A DNA stretch of 64,000 bases from Elgaria multicarinata webbii (GCF_023053635.1 NC_086173.1:146924697-146988696); one strand, 5' to 3'. Shown: positions 1 to 62,942, numbered from the stretch's first letter. Made by a program: numbers and translations. The notes: a model not told the origin generated them from the letters alone.

Positions 1-24979
<24,979 letters not shown>

Positions 24980-25229
24980 AAGCAGGCGCTTACACCCTCC
25001 TTCCCATCAACACTGTGCTACGTGGCACCTTTGCCCCGGGACACTTTTTTGTACATCTGTATATGAGATAAGACATGAGATAAAACATTTTTTTATAAAC
25101 ACTCCTGGATCATCTGCTTCCCTTTTCTTCCTAGACAAGCCTGCCTAGCTGTTACAAAAGGCTTGTTTTTTTAAAAAAGTCTCTGGATCTCACATGGCCT
25201 TCTTGGATTCTACTGTAGCCAGGCCTAAA

Positions 25230-25235
25230 AATAAA
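25230..25235 (+). terminator. DHX16: DHX16 polyadenylation signal
   Basis: AATAAA lies 251 bases after the DHX16 stop codon in a short 3' UTR. It is the first canonical hexamer downstream, so it is the likely cleavage signal. Confidence 0.75.
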
Positions 25236-25737
25236 TCTTTCCACAATGTAGTACCATCTCACAGGGAACTTGTTCTTGTAAAATCTGTTGTGTTTGACCT
25301 AGTGCAAGCTCTACAGGGTTGACATTGCTGTGTTATTTTTACAGTTCTTGTGTTGTTTTTACCCAGTTGCCTAGTAGACATGTCTCCTGAGACAGGCTGA
25401 TGCAAAAATGCCTGTTGCACATAATACATTCTGAATCAGTAGCTAGTTAATGCAATCTTCTCAGTGTGCTGGAAGCATCTACTCTCCTTTAAGAAAAAGA
25501 CACTACCATACCTTTGACAGAGAAGGAGCATCATTCAAGGACCAAGTTTTGCCCTTCAGTAGTCTCTTCTTTCCCCAGCTTTAAATGCATGAGAGATGTA
25601 TCTCAAGAAGCAAACCCTCATGCAGCAGTAACATGAGCCTTAAGTAAGCTAAGGTGTGTTACTATACCATAGATTTATATGAAAAATAGTTTTCTAACTT
25701 CATATAGGAATTGTTATAAGAGCCTAGAAAACAAAAC

Positions 25738-26105
25738 ATTGATCTGGTTTGCACATAACGCTAACCCCATGATTACCCCATGGTTTGTTGCCCTAGCCAG
25801 GATTTGTCTGGCAGACGATCAAATTAAACTGGTTTGTTTTCTCAAGCCCTGGGTTGTTCACCTCCTCCCTCGCCCGCTTCTTCCCTGTATCCTAAATGTA
25901 TTTGAGGTACTGTAGTACTAGCTTGTAGAGCAGCTGTTCTTTACTAGTCTTGCCTGCTGAAACAAGCCATGTTTCTGGGTTCACACGCAGAATTTGCAAC
26001 CCAACACCAAACCATGGGTTCTTTGTCCAGATTGTGGTTAACAAACCACGGCTTGTTAGTGTGGAAGCATTCACACGTCATGACGGCCCAGAATTCAACC
26101 CATGT
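25738..26105. mobile_element. large foldback element, family E
   Basis: CTGGTTTGCACATAACGCTA and CCCCATGGTTTGTTGCCC on the left, GTTAACAAACCACGGCTTG and GTGTGGAAGCATTCACACGT on the right. The inner part is less symmetric. It lies between DHX16 and C6orf136. Confidence 0.5.
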
Positions 26106-26540
26106 GTTAACCTATAGGCTAGCATTATATGCAAATAAGGTCACGAAGTCAATCCTAGGTCTAAATTAGCACTACAGCAAGTTTCCATGGGATTCACTTT
26201 TCAATGCAAAAGTTGCTGTAAAGCTTTTGCCAGGACAGGCCATCCTTTATGCAAAGTGCAAAGTCTTGCAAACCATCTAGCCTGATCCCTGCCCTTCCCT
26301 TGCAAAGAGGGGATAGGATGCCTATGTGGAGCATTATCCTTAAAGCCCCCCCCTAGGACAATTCACAGTACAGTCCCCATCTCTTCCTCTCTGTTCCTTG
26401 ATTGCCTTGCTGAAAGAGACCAGAGTGCCAAAACAAGAGTTGCCTTTTCATGAAGGGTGAAAAAGGTCGGATGAATCAGGAGCCACCTAGCTTAGCTGAA
26501 AGTTAACTAAGAGCAGCCAGACTTTTTCAACATAAACCTT

Positions 26541-26546
26541 TTTATT
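26541..26546 (-). terminator. C6orf136: C6orf136 polyadenylation signal
   Basis: TTTATT on the plus strand is AATAAA on the minus strand, about 195 bases after the C6orf136 stop codon. With the DHX16 signal at 25230 it leaves about 1.3 kb between the two convergent transcripts. Confidence 0.65.
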
Positions 26547-26741
26547 ATATACAGTTTAAATTACAACCATCTTTACAGTGCTTGCTGGTGCCATTCACAG
26601 CAGCAACATGAGGCAAGGCCCACACTATTTATACAAGAGGCAACATGGATATACAATGAGCCACTAGTGGCATCCTCCTTGCCACACTCAGGTGCGGTAG
26701 ACGAGCTGAGAGAGAGATACTAGCAAGAGGGCAGCTGGGCT

Positions 26742-29700
26742 TCAGCTATCCCTACAGCTGACTGGTGTCCCCTGCTGCTTGTCAGCCAGAGCCAATAAGA
26801 ACAGCAGCAGTGATGGCCTCTCGTCCGACAACCCCAGGCCCAACAAGGATGCTACAGCGAACTTTTTCAGCTTGTTCAGGGGAGGCTGGGATGGCATGAG
26901 CTGAAAGGGAAGAAAATGGCAGGTTAGCCTGGCAATTGGCGTAACAGCACTTTCCTCCTTGTTAAGACCCAAGTGATGCTTGGGCAGGATTGTACCACCA
27001 CCTCCCGCTGAATTAGTATTCATGCACTGGAACTCACCTTGCTGACCCTGTGACAGTTAATTAACCCTTGTGAATTTAGGAAGAAAGTGGAATAGGCATC
27101 ATAGGTTCTGAAAGAGAGATTTTTAAAAAGTCAGGCAAAAGACACATTTAGGTGACTTCTTTCAACGATACAGTAATAAACAAATGGGTGCCTACTGGAT
27201 GTCTTCTCTTAGGGCATCCTAAAAACTTGGGTCATTTTGACAGCACTAAAACCACACCCTAAGAAGCAGAATACACTGTTCTAATTGTTAGAATTAGAGG
27301 CCTTCAAGAGGCAGCTGGACAACCATCTGTCAGGGATGCTTTAAGGTGGATTCCTGCATTGAGCAGGGGGTTGGACTCTATGACCTCATAGGCCCCTTCC
27401 AACTCTACTATTCTATGATGCTATCTCACCTGTAAAGCTCGCTCTTATCCTTCTTGTAGAAGCGGAGCAGGAGGACATGGAAGGGCACCCCTGTAATCCG
27501 CCACCGGGCTTGGACGCTCCAGTTCTCCGGGTGCTGGGTTAGATTCAGCACTTCCATGCGCAGAATGGCAAAGTAGTTCCAGGCCACAAAGCGGCAGAAG
27601 GCCAGTGCCAGCTGGTACATGGAGAGGCCACTGGTGAGGGAGGCAGGAAGGTGAAGAGAGAACAAGGCTCCGATTAGGGTGGGAAACTCTGGTACACATA
27701 TCACAACACACGCTATCAAGTGATAATATCACCAAGCGTTTCCATACATAGACCTATTCCCTGCACCGGGGTGGGGGGTGGGGAGAACATGTGGCCCTCC
27801 AGATGTTGTGGGATTCCAACTCTAATTGGCCTTGACCATTGGGCAATGGGAGGTGGAGTCCGACAATGTCTGGAGGGCCACATGTTCCCCAGTCCTGTCC
27901 TATACTCATTTCCCCTCTTCCTAATCTTCCCTCCAGATGGGGAATAACACAGTTCTCCCATCCCAACCAAGGCAGACATCAATGGATACTGTTGTTTTAT
28001 ACTGTTTTTTTATATATTTGTGATGGTTTTAAATTTTGTATACTTTTTTAATGTTCAGTTTTTAACTTTTGTAAACCGCCCAGAGAGCTTTGGCTATTGG
28101 GTGGTATATAAATTTAATTAATAAATAGAATGGCACATCCTGAACTTCCATCTTTTCCCTCCCCTTCAAAACTTTGGGACCTATCGACAGCATTTCTTCC
28201 CTTTGAGTCAAAACTGGTACAGTTAAAGCAATACCACGATCATCTGGAAAGGTGATGCGAACGTTTCCCATCCTTTCCCCCCACCCCTCTCTAAAGTCAG
28301 CAAGTGTTCATAAACATGTGGGAAACAGGTACGCGATCATATATGACAGAGACACACACAGACACTGCCTATAATAAACAAAGTAGACATTGAAGGCAAC
28401 TAAAGGTCTTGTCAGGATAACCAATAATATAAACTAACAATAGCAATAGTTTGCAACATCTCAGTAATCGGCAATAAGATCAGCCACTAAGTCAGCACAG
28501 ACACAGGGCTGAGGGTCCAAACCATTCCCAATTCCTCTTGCAACATTTTCCCAGCCAGCCGAGGCAAGACTGGATTAATACACTACAAGTTCCCTATACT
28601 AGACAGGAGATAGAGGCACAAGGTTTAGAGGCATGTTTAGCCTGGAGAAGAGAAGATTGAGGGGAGACATGATAGCACTCCTCAAATACTTAAAAGGTTG
28701 TCACACAGAGGAGGGCCAGGATCTCTTCTCGATCCTCCCAGAGTGCAGGACACGGAATAACAGGCTCAAGTGACAGGAAGCTAGATTCCGGCTGGACATC
28801 AGGAAAAACTTCCTGACTGTTAGAGCAGTACGACAATGGAATCAGTTACCTAGGGAGGTTGTGGGCTCTCCCACACTAGAGGCCTTCAAGAGGCAGCTGG
28901 ACAAGCATCTGTCGGGGATGCTTTAGGGTGGATTCCTGCATTGAGCAGGGGGTTGGACTCGATGGCCTTGTAGGCCCCTTCCAACTCTGCTATTCTATGA
29001 TTCTATAAGGTCCTTAGCTAATTGGATAGACCCATGAAAATTCCCCTTTTGAGTTTTTCAGCACCTCAGGCTCGACTCCAGGTGGCCCATCTGCTGAGGA
29101 GAGTTTACTGCCCTTGAACAATATCGTGCCATTTGCCAACCTTCGTGTTTTATATGACAGGGCAGGGTAGTTAAAAGGTCAGAAGATTCCCCGCCCCCCA
29201 AAGAAGGTGAGGGGATCGATAGAAAACAGTGGGAAGCTTGGAGTTTGGGATGGGGGGGGGGTGTCATGGATCTTCTGCCTGCAATGAGTGCTGCTTTGCA
29301 AACATGTGGATAACATCCACAGACGATGACAATGCTCTTTAGCCAGTGACACATGCTATGCTATGCAGCATTGGCTGCTTTCTGGGATATCCAGACACAG
29401 CAGTAAGTTGCAGTTACTGTTGGCATTTTCCCCACAGGCAGAAGCAGAACATCTTTGGCTTTGCAGCAATTAAATCTTTTAAGAGACTATTTTCTTGCAT
29501 ACCCTTTAGGCACCCCACAAAACATTTCCCCTTCATCAGGAAGTGGCCTTCTCTAACCTGGTGCCCTACAGATTTTTGTGGGGACTACAACTCCCTTCAG
29601 CCCCCAACTGACATGGTTGGTGGTCAGGCCTGATGTCAGCTAGTCCAACATATCTGGAGCGCACCAGGTCAGGGAAAGCTGAAGGAGGCAATCCAGCCGG

Positions 29701-32700
29701 CAGGTGCCCCCCCATCCTCTCCTGTCCATAGGACTGACCGTGTTCTCAAATGCAGAATCTCATTGATGAACTCGACATCCTGAGAATACATTCCAAAGTT
29801 GTGCACCTTCAAAAAGAAGTTTGGTAACTGGAGGAACAGAAGAAAGGACAGTGAACAGTGAGGAATTCTCAGCCCAATTACAAGACTCCCACTACTACAT
29901 TGATAAAACTTCCCTTGGTGAGCTCTTGGGCCTACATTTTACCCAACAAAACTGAAACAAATCTTCAGTAAATTCTAATGCAAAATGTGCAAATTTAACT
30001 TTTAATATCTGCTATTTTGACTCCAGTTTTAGATATATGGGTAAGCGCTGGTACTGACATTTCTGTAAGTCCCAAGAGACTCACGCATCTCATGGGAAGT
30101 GTTCTGCACATGGATAGGATTTTGCTAAGGGCTGGTTGCAGCTCCTGAGTCCCCACACTCCCAGGAGGGGCTTTTCAGAAGGCTGTTGTGGGGAAGGGGG
30201 AAGTCCAGATGTGCGGTCCCCAGCCTCTTAGTGGTTTGGGTGTTCCTAGCCTCAGGCTTTAACGCACCCACAAAAGACAGGCTTTCAAGACTGAAATAAT
30301 TCTCCATAATGTCAAATGCTAAACTATCTTGCTGGCTTTCAAATTTTATTGCACCTTATTATTAGAATATCCTAGCTTTAAGGGTTCTACTCCTTCACTG
30401 AGTGACTTTGGGCCAGTCACTGACTCTCAGCTTAACCTACTTCACAGAGTTCTTGTGAGTATAAAATGGAGATGAGGAGAACCATGTAAACTGCATTGGG
30501 TTCCTTGCAAGAGGAAAAAAGGCAGGGTATAAACATAAACATCATCATCATCATGATGTAAAATCTAGTCCAGTCATTTATCCTGACTGGCAGGAGATGT
30601 GTGGGACCATGTAATCCAGTATGTGTGTTACTTCTTGACCTGTTCTACAGCAGGGGTGCAGAACCTCAGGCCTGAGGGTCCAAATCCCCTCTGCAGAGAG
30701 TAAGAAACCACACATAGGCACATAACGCTCCTGAGAACAAGAGGCTCTTTGCTTCAGAACAAGCTGAAAGGACAGAACCCAGCCTGCCGTGCCACTCCTA
30801 ACCCATACCGAGTTCAGAATAAACTAGTATGTGTCCAGGAAGTCTTGCAGCTCCAGCTTTCTAGAAAGAAAAGCACTAAGTCCCAGAATAACACAAGACA
30901 CATATATGTACCTCGTCCTGCAATTTCTGATGTATGGTGGCGAGGTGCTCCTCCATGCTAGGGTCGTTGCTGCCTGGAGAACGGACTGGGGAGGGGACTC
31001 CAGCAGTGGCCCGGAAGGATGCCAGCGGGCCCAGCGCTACCTCAGGAGCCTGGTAAGGTGATCGGTACTGCCAGCCATGAAAGAGGCTGTGCAGAGAGTC
31101 CAAAGAGGCACCGTCCAGCCCTTCGCTCTCCCGCACTACAATGTCATCCTCTTGCCTCCCATTCACCAGGGTAATGGCATCCTCCATGCCTTCTGGTGGG
31201 GAGAGCGCAGCAGGACGGGGAAGAGCCCTGGTCTCTAGAGTGGGCATCAGCGGGCGAAGCCTGGCTTTCGGTCTGGTACGGTTGATAGTGGCAAAGTTGC
31301 TCCCAGCAGGGGTGGACAGAGCTGGGAGGGCGGTGGGAGCTTCCAATGGCATCTTGGTGAACAGGGAGTGGAATGTCGGGCCTATGGAAGCAGGAGGAAC
31401 AAGCCCTGGAGGCAGTTTATCCCAAGAGGCATCCAGGTCCTAGAATGAAAGGAGAAGACATTTGAAGCCAATGAAATCTAGATTTTTAGAGAAATTTATT
31501 ATATCCTGCTTTTCTGCCCTTAGGGTTCTCAAAGCAGCTCACAAGAAGTTGATAAATTACATAACATTGTATTAACCAGTAAGTAATAATATATGCAGCA
31601 AAGATGTGAAGTGCACATAGCCCTGACAATAGCAGTCCTGTAAATTTAGAGTCCCAATAATGGGAAAAAGGCGGGATATAAATAATAATAATAATAATAA
31701 TAATAATGTGTGGCTTGCTATAAAGTAGGAGTTGGGAATGCGGCACCTGCGGACACACTGGTACCAAAGTCACAAATGCGCCCAGAGGCCCCAAAAGATT
31801 GTCTACCCCTGCTATAAACCAAGAAGAACAGAACATATAAATTGGTCTGTCATCTCTATGACCTTGACGGAAAAAAATACCCTGAACAATCATTCTGGGG
31901 GCAAGAAAGCCCTTGATGCAAGGCAACCATTCATAGGCAAACGTATTAGGCTGAACAGCCCCTGACCTCCAGTATGCAAAGGGTATGTCTGACAGAGTAA
32001 ATCTCAACTGAACAGAATCAAAACAAGACGCACACTAAAGGTAGAGAGACTATCGAATGAGGCCAGAGTTCTGGAATAGCTGCTAAGTTTAGAGGCCCAT
32101 AGTGAATGGCCACCAGAAGACAATACGCAGAAGATGGAAGCCATTCTTAATCTTAGCTCGCTTTGCTAATTTCAATAACCTTGGAGATTAGGGACTAGTG
32201 CCCTGGTGAGCAGATCAATTTTGCTGGTGAGGTACTTTAAGAATCAGATGGTAGTCACTGGTATGCCAATACCCCACTTTTCACTTCCAAAGTAGCACAT
32301 TAGGATGTCCTGTACCCTCAGCCATCACTCTCCCCTTAAGGTCTCAGCCTTTAAAAATGACAACCTTCTGGCTTGATAACCAAGAAATAGCCTTCATAGG
32401 ACCAGATTTAAGAACATAAGAAGAACCCTGCTGGATCAGACTGAGGGTCTATCTAGGCTAGCACTCTGTTCACACAGTGGCCACCCAGCTGTTGACCAGG
32501 GACCCACAAACAGGACCCTCCCACTATGGTCCCCAGCAACTGGTATACACAGGCTTTACTGCCTGGGATACTGAAGGTAGCACGTAACCATCATAAACCG
32601 CCCAGAGAGCTTCAGCTATGGGGCAGTATATAAATTAAAAAATCAGGGCTAGTAGCCATTGATAGCCTTCTCCTCCAGGAATTAATTTATCTAATCCCCT

Positions 32701-33850
32701 TTTAAAGCCAGGGCAAGCAGTTACTAACCTAATGTTTTTAGTTTCAGGGCAAAAGGTAGTCCGCATAGAATTCTAAGGAGAACAAGTTCCATGTGCCATT
32801 TCCCATGCCTTTTGGCTTCCGTTCCTGAGGCCAGCTTGGCATTAAGCGAAGAGACAGGTGTTGTATCTATTCCACAGCCCGGCCATATTAGTTAATGCCA
32901 ATTCTTATATAAGCACAATAGCTTCCTTGTCTTGTGATATACAGCAACTAGCACAGAGCCGGTGCACAAGAGATGTCCACAGCAATATCTGGGGCAGAAT
33001 TCAGTATCCTGAAAGTATCAGCTTTCTAGTTTTGTTAATGAGTACAGGGTCTTGTGAGTTCTGTTTTTATTATGGCATAAGCTGTCAAGAACTTGAGCAC
33101 ATTATCATGCACTCTAGTCCCCAAAAGCTTGTCCAATAATCATCATCATCTTTAAGATACCGCAAGACTATTTTGCTGTGTGATTGTTAGTTTGTATAGT
33201 TCTAGGATGCACTGCTGAACCAGACCATCCTAGAGAACCATCTTGTATTGCACAGTGGCTGACCAGACACCTCTGGGAAAGCCCAGAAGTATCACAGATA
33301 ACTTTTGTGGGCTCAGCATACACGAAAGATGTGAAGGCCTGGAAAAATATATTTGGCAAATCTTTTTTGGGGAAAAGGTTCTCCTAGGGGGAGGGAGACC
33401 TCCAGCCTTGACAACTCTAGTATACACAAAGCCCTGGAATTTTCCAACTGTTCCAATTCCTGCTTCCTTGTTCAGAGCCGGGTCTCCACTTGCATCTCAC
33501 GTCACCCAGCAACCTCCACCTACCTACCCCGCCTCTAAGGTATCTGCTGCATCTCTATACGACCCAAGAGCCGAAGCTCTCTGCAGGGGTCATTCCCACG
33601 ACCCCCATGCATGCTCACGTGCTCCCCGGCCGAAGCAGCCCTGCCCCATCGCTGCCATCTCCCTGCAACGGCACCGTGATCCAGAGAGGATCAGGGCCAC
33701 GTGGCCACACCCCTCGCTTACCCGCGGCCGCACCCGGTGACAGCACCGCGCCGAGTCGCCCTGGGCCAGCCGGAGCCTGCCGCTCCCCTCCCATCTCCAA
33801 GGGCACCGGGGCCCCAGGCGCCCGGCCACCGCCCGGCTCCGCCGATACAT
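26742..33850 (-). CDS. C6orf136: C6orf136 homologue, DUF2358-type protein, complete
   Basis: Six coding exons on the minus strand: 33850-33722, 31439-30912, 29827-29739, 27630-27430, 27107-27038, 26900-26742. All phases agree and sum to 1176 nt (391 residues and stop). The start was chosen because MYRRSRAVAGRLGP aligns with the human start MYQPSRGAARRLGP. The first 43 residues are Arg-rich with no acidic cluster, consistent with a mitochondrial targeting peptide (inference). The middle exon is Pro-rich and low in conservation until SNDPSMEEHLATIHQKLQ. The C-terminal half (FGMYSQDVEFINEI, CRFVAWNYFA, HPENWSVQARWRI, LLRFYKKDKSELYRTYDAY) is the conserved domain. Its biochemical role is not established. 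It converges with DHX16 and lies downstream of ATAT1 on the same strand. Confidence 0.93.
27293..27423 (+). mobile_element. CR1 LINE 3' end next to a C6orf136 splice donor
   Basis: GAGGCCTTCAAGAGGCAGCT onwards to TATTCTATGATG, the CR1 tail. It is antisense to C6orf136 and ends about 6 bases from the exon 4 boundary at 27430. Confidence 0.88.
27768..27894. mobile_element. foldback element, family A
   Basis: Left GTGGCCCTCCAGATGTTGTG, right GTCTGGAGGGCCACATGTTC, with GACCATTGGGCAATGGGAGG in the centre. Confidence 0.75.
27980..28128 (+). repeat. L2-type LINE 3' tail
   Basis: TTTTATACTGTTTTTTTATA, TTGTAAACCGCCCAGAGAGC and TTGGGTGGTATATAAATTTA, then AATAAATAG. Same tail family as 22998. Confidence 0.75.
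28630..29010 (+). mobile_element. CR1 LINE 3' end
   Basis: Starts in GCATGTTTAGCCTGGAGAAG, passes AAGGTTGTCACACAGAGGAG and CTTCCTGACTGTTAGAGCAG, and ends GCTATTCTATGATTCTATAA. About 380 bases, one of the longer CR1 pieces here. It lies in an intron of C6orf136. Confidence 0.92.
29546..29681. mobile_element. foldback element, family A
   Basis: GGCCTTCTCTAACCTGGTGC, GACTACAACTCCCTTCAGCC, then CTAGTCCAACATATCTGGAG and GCACCAGGTCAGGGAAAGC. Confidence 0.75.
30388..30560 (+). repeat. MIR-like SINE
   Basis: GAGTGACTTTGGGCCAGTCA, CTCAGCTTAACCTACTTCAC, ATAAAATGGAGATGAGGAGA and AAAAGGCAGGGTATAAACAT, ending in (ATC)n. Well preserved compared with the other MIR-like copies. Confidence 0.7.
31488..31610 (-). 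repeat. LINE 3' tail fragment
   Basis: TTTATTATATCCTGCTTTTC, TGCCCTTAGGGTTCTCAAAG and CAGCTCACAAGAAGTTGATA read as a reversed LINE tail. Confidence 0.45.
31640..31710 (+). repeat. LINE 3' tail with (AAT)n
   Basis: GGGAAAAAGGCGGGATATAA followed by about nine AAT units. It is the end of a LINE or MIR-like SINE. Confidence 0.55.
32408..32705 (-). repeat. lizard SINE-type repeat with nested LINE tail
   Basis: TTAAGAACATAAGAAGAACC, CTGCTGGATCAGACTGAGGG, CACAGTGGCCACCCAGCTG and CTTCTCCTCCAGGAATTAAT. The mirrored form CTGATCCAGCAAGGCTCTTG is at 54113. A LINE tail sits inside at 32594-32645. Confidence 0.6.
32594..32645 (+). repeat. L2-type LINE 3' tail, nested
   Basis: ATAAACCGCCCAGAGAGCTT, CAGCTATGGGGCAGTATATA, AATTAAAAAATC. 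Only the last 50 bases of the LINE are present. Confidence 0.7.
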
Positions 33851-34100
33851 GACGCGGACACAGGGCGGCGGCGGCGACACTTCTCCTCCAGCCCGCCTCC
33901 GAACACACTCGCTCCAGCCGGCTAAGCCACGGCGCCTGACTGCGCAAGCGCGGTGGTGTAGTCTCCTTGACTGAAGGAGGGCGACCTGCGCAGGCGCACG
34001 CATTGCCGCTCCCTCGAGCAAGTACGATCTCGGAAAAGTCCTTTTATTATTGCGCCTGCGCGGTGAGAAGATCGGCGACCGCTCCATGCGGTTACGGCCT
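33851..34100 (-). promoter_or_regulatory. C6orf136 upstream GC-rich region with three NRF1-like sites
   Basis: The 250 bases upstream of the C6orf136 start are GC- and CpG-rich with no clear TATA box. Three NRF1-like palindromic motifs are visible: TGCGCAAGCGCG at 33941-33952, TGCGCAGGCGCA at 33987-33998 and TGCGCCTGCGCG at 34051-34062. NRF1 is a known activator of nuclear genes for mitochondrial proteins, which fits the predicted location of the product. The transcription start is not determined. Confidence 0.6.
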
Positions 34101-34236
34101 TAATGGTTCTGCAGCCAGACTTCCGGCTGTCTGCTGCAGAAAATGTAGAATCCTCCATATGCGGGGCAAGAGTGCTGGAAATAGAAACGAACCAGCATGG
34201 AGGGTTGTGTTCAAGATGCCAGTCTGCCAGTTAGCT

Positions 34237-34696
34237 AGGGTGACCATATGAAAAGGAGGACAGGGCTCCTGTATCTTTAACAGTTGCATGTTGTTTATTC
34301 GTTCAGTCGTTTCCGACTCTTCGTGACTTCATGGACCAGCCCACGCCAGAGCTTTCTGTCGGCTGTCGCCACCCCCAGCTTCCCCAAGGTCAAGTCTGTC
34401 ACCTCCAGAATATCATCCATAACAGTTGCATAGAGAAGGGAGTTTCAGCAGGTGCCATTTGTATGCATGCAGCACCTGGTGAAATTCCCTCTTCATCACC
34501 AGAGTTAAAGCTGCAGGAGCTATACTAGCATGACCAAATTTAAAAGAGGGCAGGGCACCTGCAGCTTTAACCATTGTGACGAAGAGGGAATTTCACCAGG
34601 TTCTCCATATATACAAATGATACCTGCTGAAATTCCCTTTTCAATACATCTGTTAAAGATACAGGAGCCCTGTCTTCCTTTTCATATGGTCACCCT
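34237..34696. mobile_element. foldback element, family G, with nested BovB
   Basis: Inverted ends AGGGTGACCATATGAAAAGG, AGGACAGGGCTCCTGTATCT and the mirror AGATACAGGAGCCCTGTC...CATATGGTCACCCT. The inner parts carry a second symmetric pair (GGTGAAATTCCCTCTTC and GAAGAGGGAATTTCACC). A BovB fragment splits its left arm. Confidence 0.8.
34290..34419 (-). mobile_element. BovB (RTE) LINE 3' fragment or BovB-tailed SINE
   Basis: TGTTTATTCGTTCAGTCGTT, TCCGACTCTTCGTGACTTCA and TGGACCAGCCCACGCCAGAG match the squamate BovB 3' end read in reverse. It is flanked by a perfect 12-bp duplication, TAACAGTTGCAT, at 34278-34289 and 34420-34431. Confidence 0.8.
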
Positions 34697-34834
34697 AAGT
34701 TAGCCTTGCTCTTTTCCAAGATAGACTGCTTCCACGCCACGTTTTCTGTTTTATCCCCTCCAACAGTCAGCTAACATGCTTGACTGCTGAGCTATTTCCC
34801 CCCACTCCCTCAGGATTTCCCTCCTGCCCTCCGT

Positions 34835-35014
34835 ATGCTGTTGGACTACTTCTCGCATTATCATTGACTACGAGCTCCAGGTTTTTGAGGGCCCTTGGGC
34901 AAGAAATCCTCAATGGACCCTCTCTCTCAACCAGATTTCTCATGACCATTATCATCCAATGCTTATGGGACTCATAGTCCCACACATCTGGAAGACACCA
35001 GGTTGAGTTAGGCT
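34835..35014. mobile_element. foldback element, family A (expanded)
   Basis: GTATGCTGTTGGACTACTTC at the left and GGGACTCATAGTCCCACACA, TCTGGAAGACACCAGGTTGA at the right. The centre is longer than in other copies. Confidence 0.5.
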
Positions 35015-35021
35015 GTTTTCC

Positions 35022-35135
35022 TCAAAAGTAAGTGCCACTAAGTTCAGTGGATCTTACTCCTAAGTAAGTACATAGAAATGCAGCCCTGTCTTGGGCAAAC
35101 TATTGATTTCAATGGGATTAGGTGTACTGAACCTC
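35022..35135. repeat. foldback element, family D
   Basis: AAAAGTAAGTGCCACTAAGT, TTACTCCTAAGTAAGTACAT and AATGCAGCCCTGTCTTGGGC. Arms decayed. Confidence 0.45.
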
Positions 35136-36581
35136 TCCAAGGGATCAGACTGAATCAGATCTCAGTAGTCCCCTCCCCCCATTTCTTTGGCAAATCATAG
35201 GATCTGAAATGGGAGTGAAATGTTGCTTTGAATGCTTCCATCTGGTTGACGTTACCAGAATGAAAAGATAAGTGTATTCTTCGTTTATCATTTATAAACA
35301 AAAAGAAACAAAATCCTACACTGATTACCAGCAATGTCATTGCTGGCTGTGTCCTTTCCCACACTAATCAACAGTCCACCTGCTTTGTTTTTCTCCCTAC
35401 CATAAGTCACCAGAGTTCTACCCCAAGGGCCAGAGTGCAGGCTTGGTGGGCAAGATAACTTTCGGGGGAGTGGGCACACAGATTTCAAAGCACTGCAACA
35501 AAAGGACACTCTTGTATACTGCTGCCACCCTTGTCTTGCATGTGCAGACTTCTGATAAGAAAGCGAGGGCTGAGTAAAAAAACTCTTTTGTTTTCACTCT
35601 CTCCACCGGATTGCTGGTCAGGCCAAGACTTCGTTTTATTCTCCTGCTATGGGCTGGGGCCAGCCAACACATTCAAAGACGATGGAAAGAAAGCTACAAA
35701 AAATATGTCGTTGCAGATGCGCCTAAAAACTGTGGTTGCCTGAGCTAATTTAGAGAGCAGGACCAACTTGGAGTGATGCTGGCATGGTCAAGCCTCATCA
35801 GCAATCCCCAACACATCATAGGAAATAATCTGCAATCCCTACATCTTAATAGCTTCTGCAAATGGCACTCATACTGTAGGGGGGGGGGGAGGGGAAGGTA
35901 ACTTTTTGATTTTGGCATTTAAATTCTACATTTAATAGCACATTTAAGATTGTTGTATAGGTGTATCTACAAATCCTTCAACACACACACACACACACGA
36001 CACATAAAAACTGATTACAAAAGTGATGCAATGTGAACTAAATGACAGGGTGCAAGGAGTTGACACAATCCAGTCTGTAAACTCAACAATTAGTGTTTTT
36101 ACTGGTAATCTTCTTAAGAGCGCTTCAGAATCTGAAGTTACCTCTGACAAATTTCAACAAGCACTTCCTTTAAATCAATCCTAAAATCTCTTCTTTCCCA
36201 AAGTTTTGTTCTCAAGGTCTGTGGTATCTTCAACATACCACAGAATCCCCAAATGGGTTACATTGAATTTGAAACAAAAAACAAGCTTCTAAAATTTGAA
36301 TAAATGTTTTCATATACCTCAACTTCCTGAGCCAATGTGACAGGAATTTCTGTAACATTTTGCCATAATTCAGTTTTGGAGTTCAAAATGTTAGGTGTAA
36401 AAACATTGTAGTGAAATTTGGCTGACATTTCAATTTTGTAATACCCGCGTTTGGCATTTCAATTTTGTAGCATCCAAGGTAATCCTACTGGCAAGATATG
36501 AGGCTAAGCAGACTTCGTACTCCCCTTTGTAATGGCAAGATTGTCTTCTTGACTACAGCCATGATATCAGAGTCATTCCTC
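35136..36581. other. ATAT1 3' UTR and spacer
   Basis: No gene and no confident repeat apart from a short (CA)n at 35981-35998. The part nearest 36581 should be the ATAT1 3' UTR. Confidence 0.5.
35635..35640 (-). terminator. ATAT1: possible ATAT1 polyadenylation signal
   Basis: TTTATT on plus reads AATAAA on minus, about 940 bases after the ATAT1 stop. A variant ATTAAA (TTTAAT on plus) near 35933 is nearer. I cannot decide between them without transcript data. Confidence 0.3.

Positions 36582-62942
<26,361 letters not shown>

Larger units (their letters stand above)
31440..33721 (-). other. C6orf136 intron 1
   Basis: Between the first two coding exons. It holds LINE tails at 31488-31610 and 31640-31710 and a SINE at 32408-32705. 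From about 32710 to 33600 I see no recognisable gene or repeat. Confidence 0.6.

Noticed and set aside
33590-34087. Longer minus-strand frame starting upstream of C6orf136 exon 1
   Set aside because: The internal Met at 33850 aligns with the human start; the upstream part covers the NRF1-like promoter sites and has no homology.
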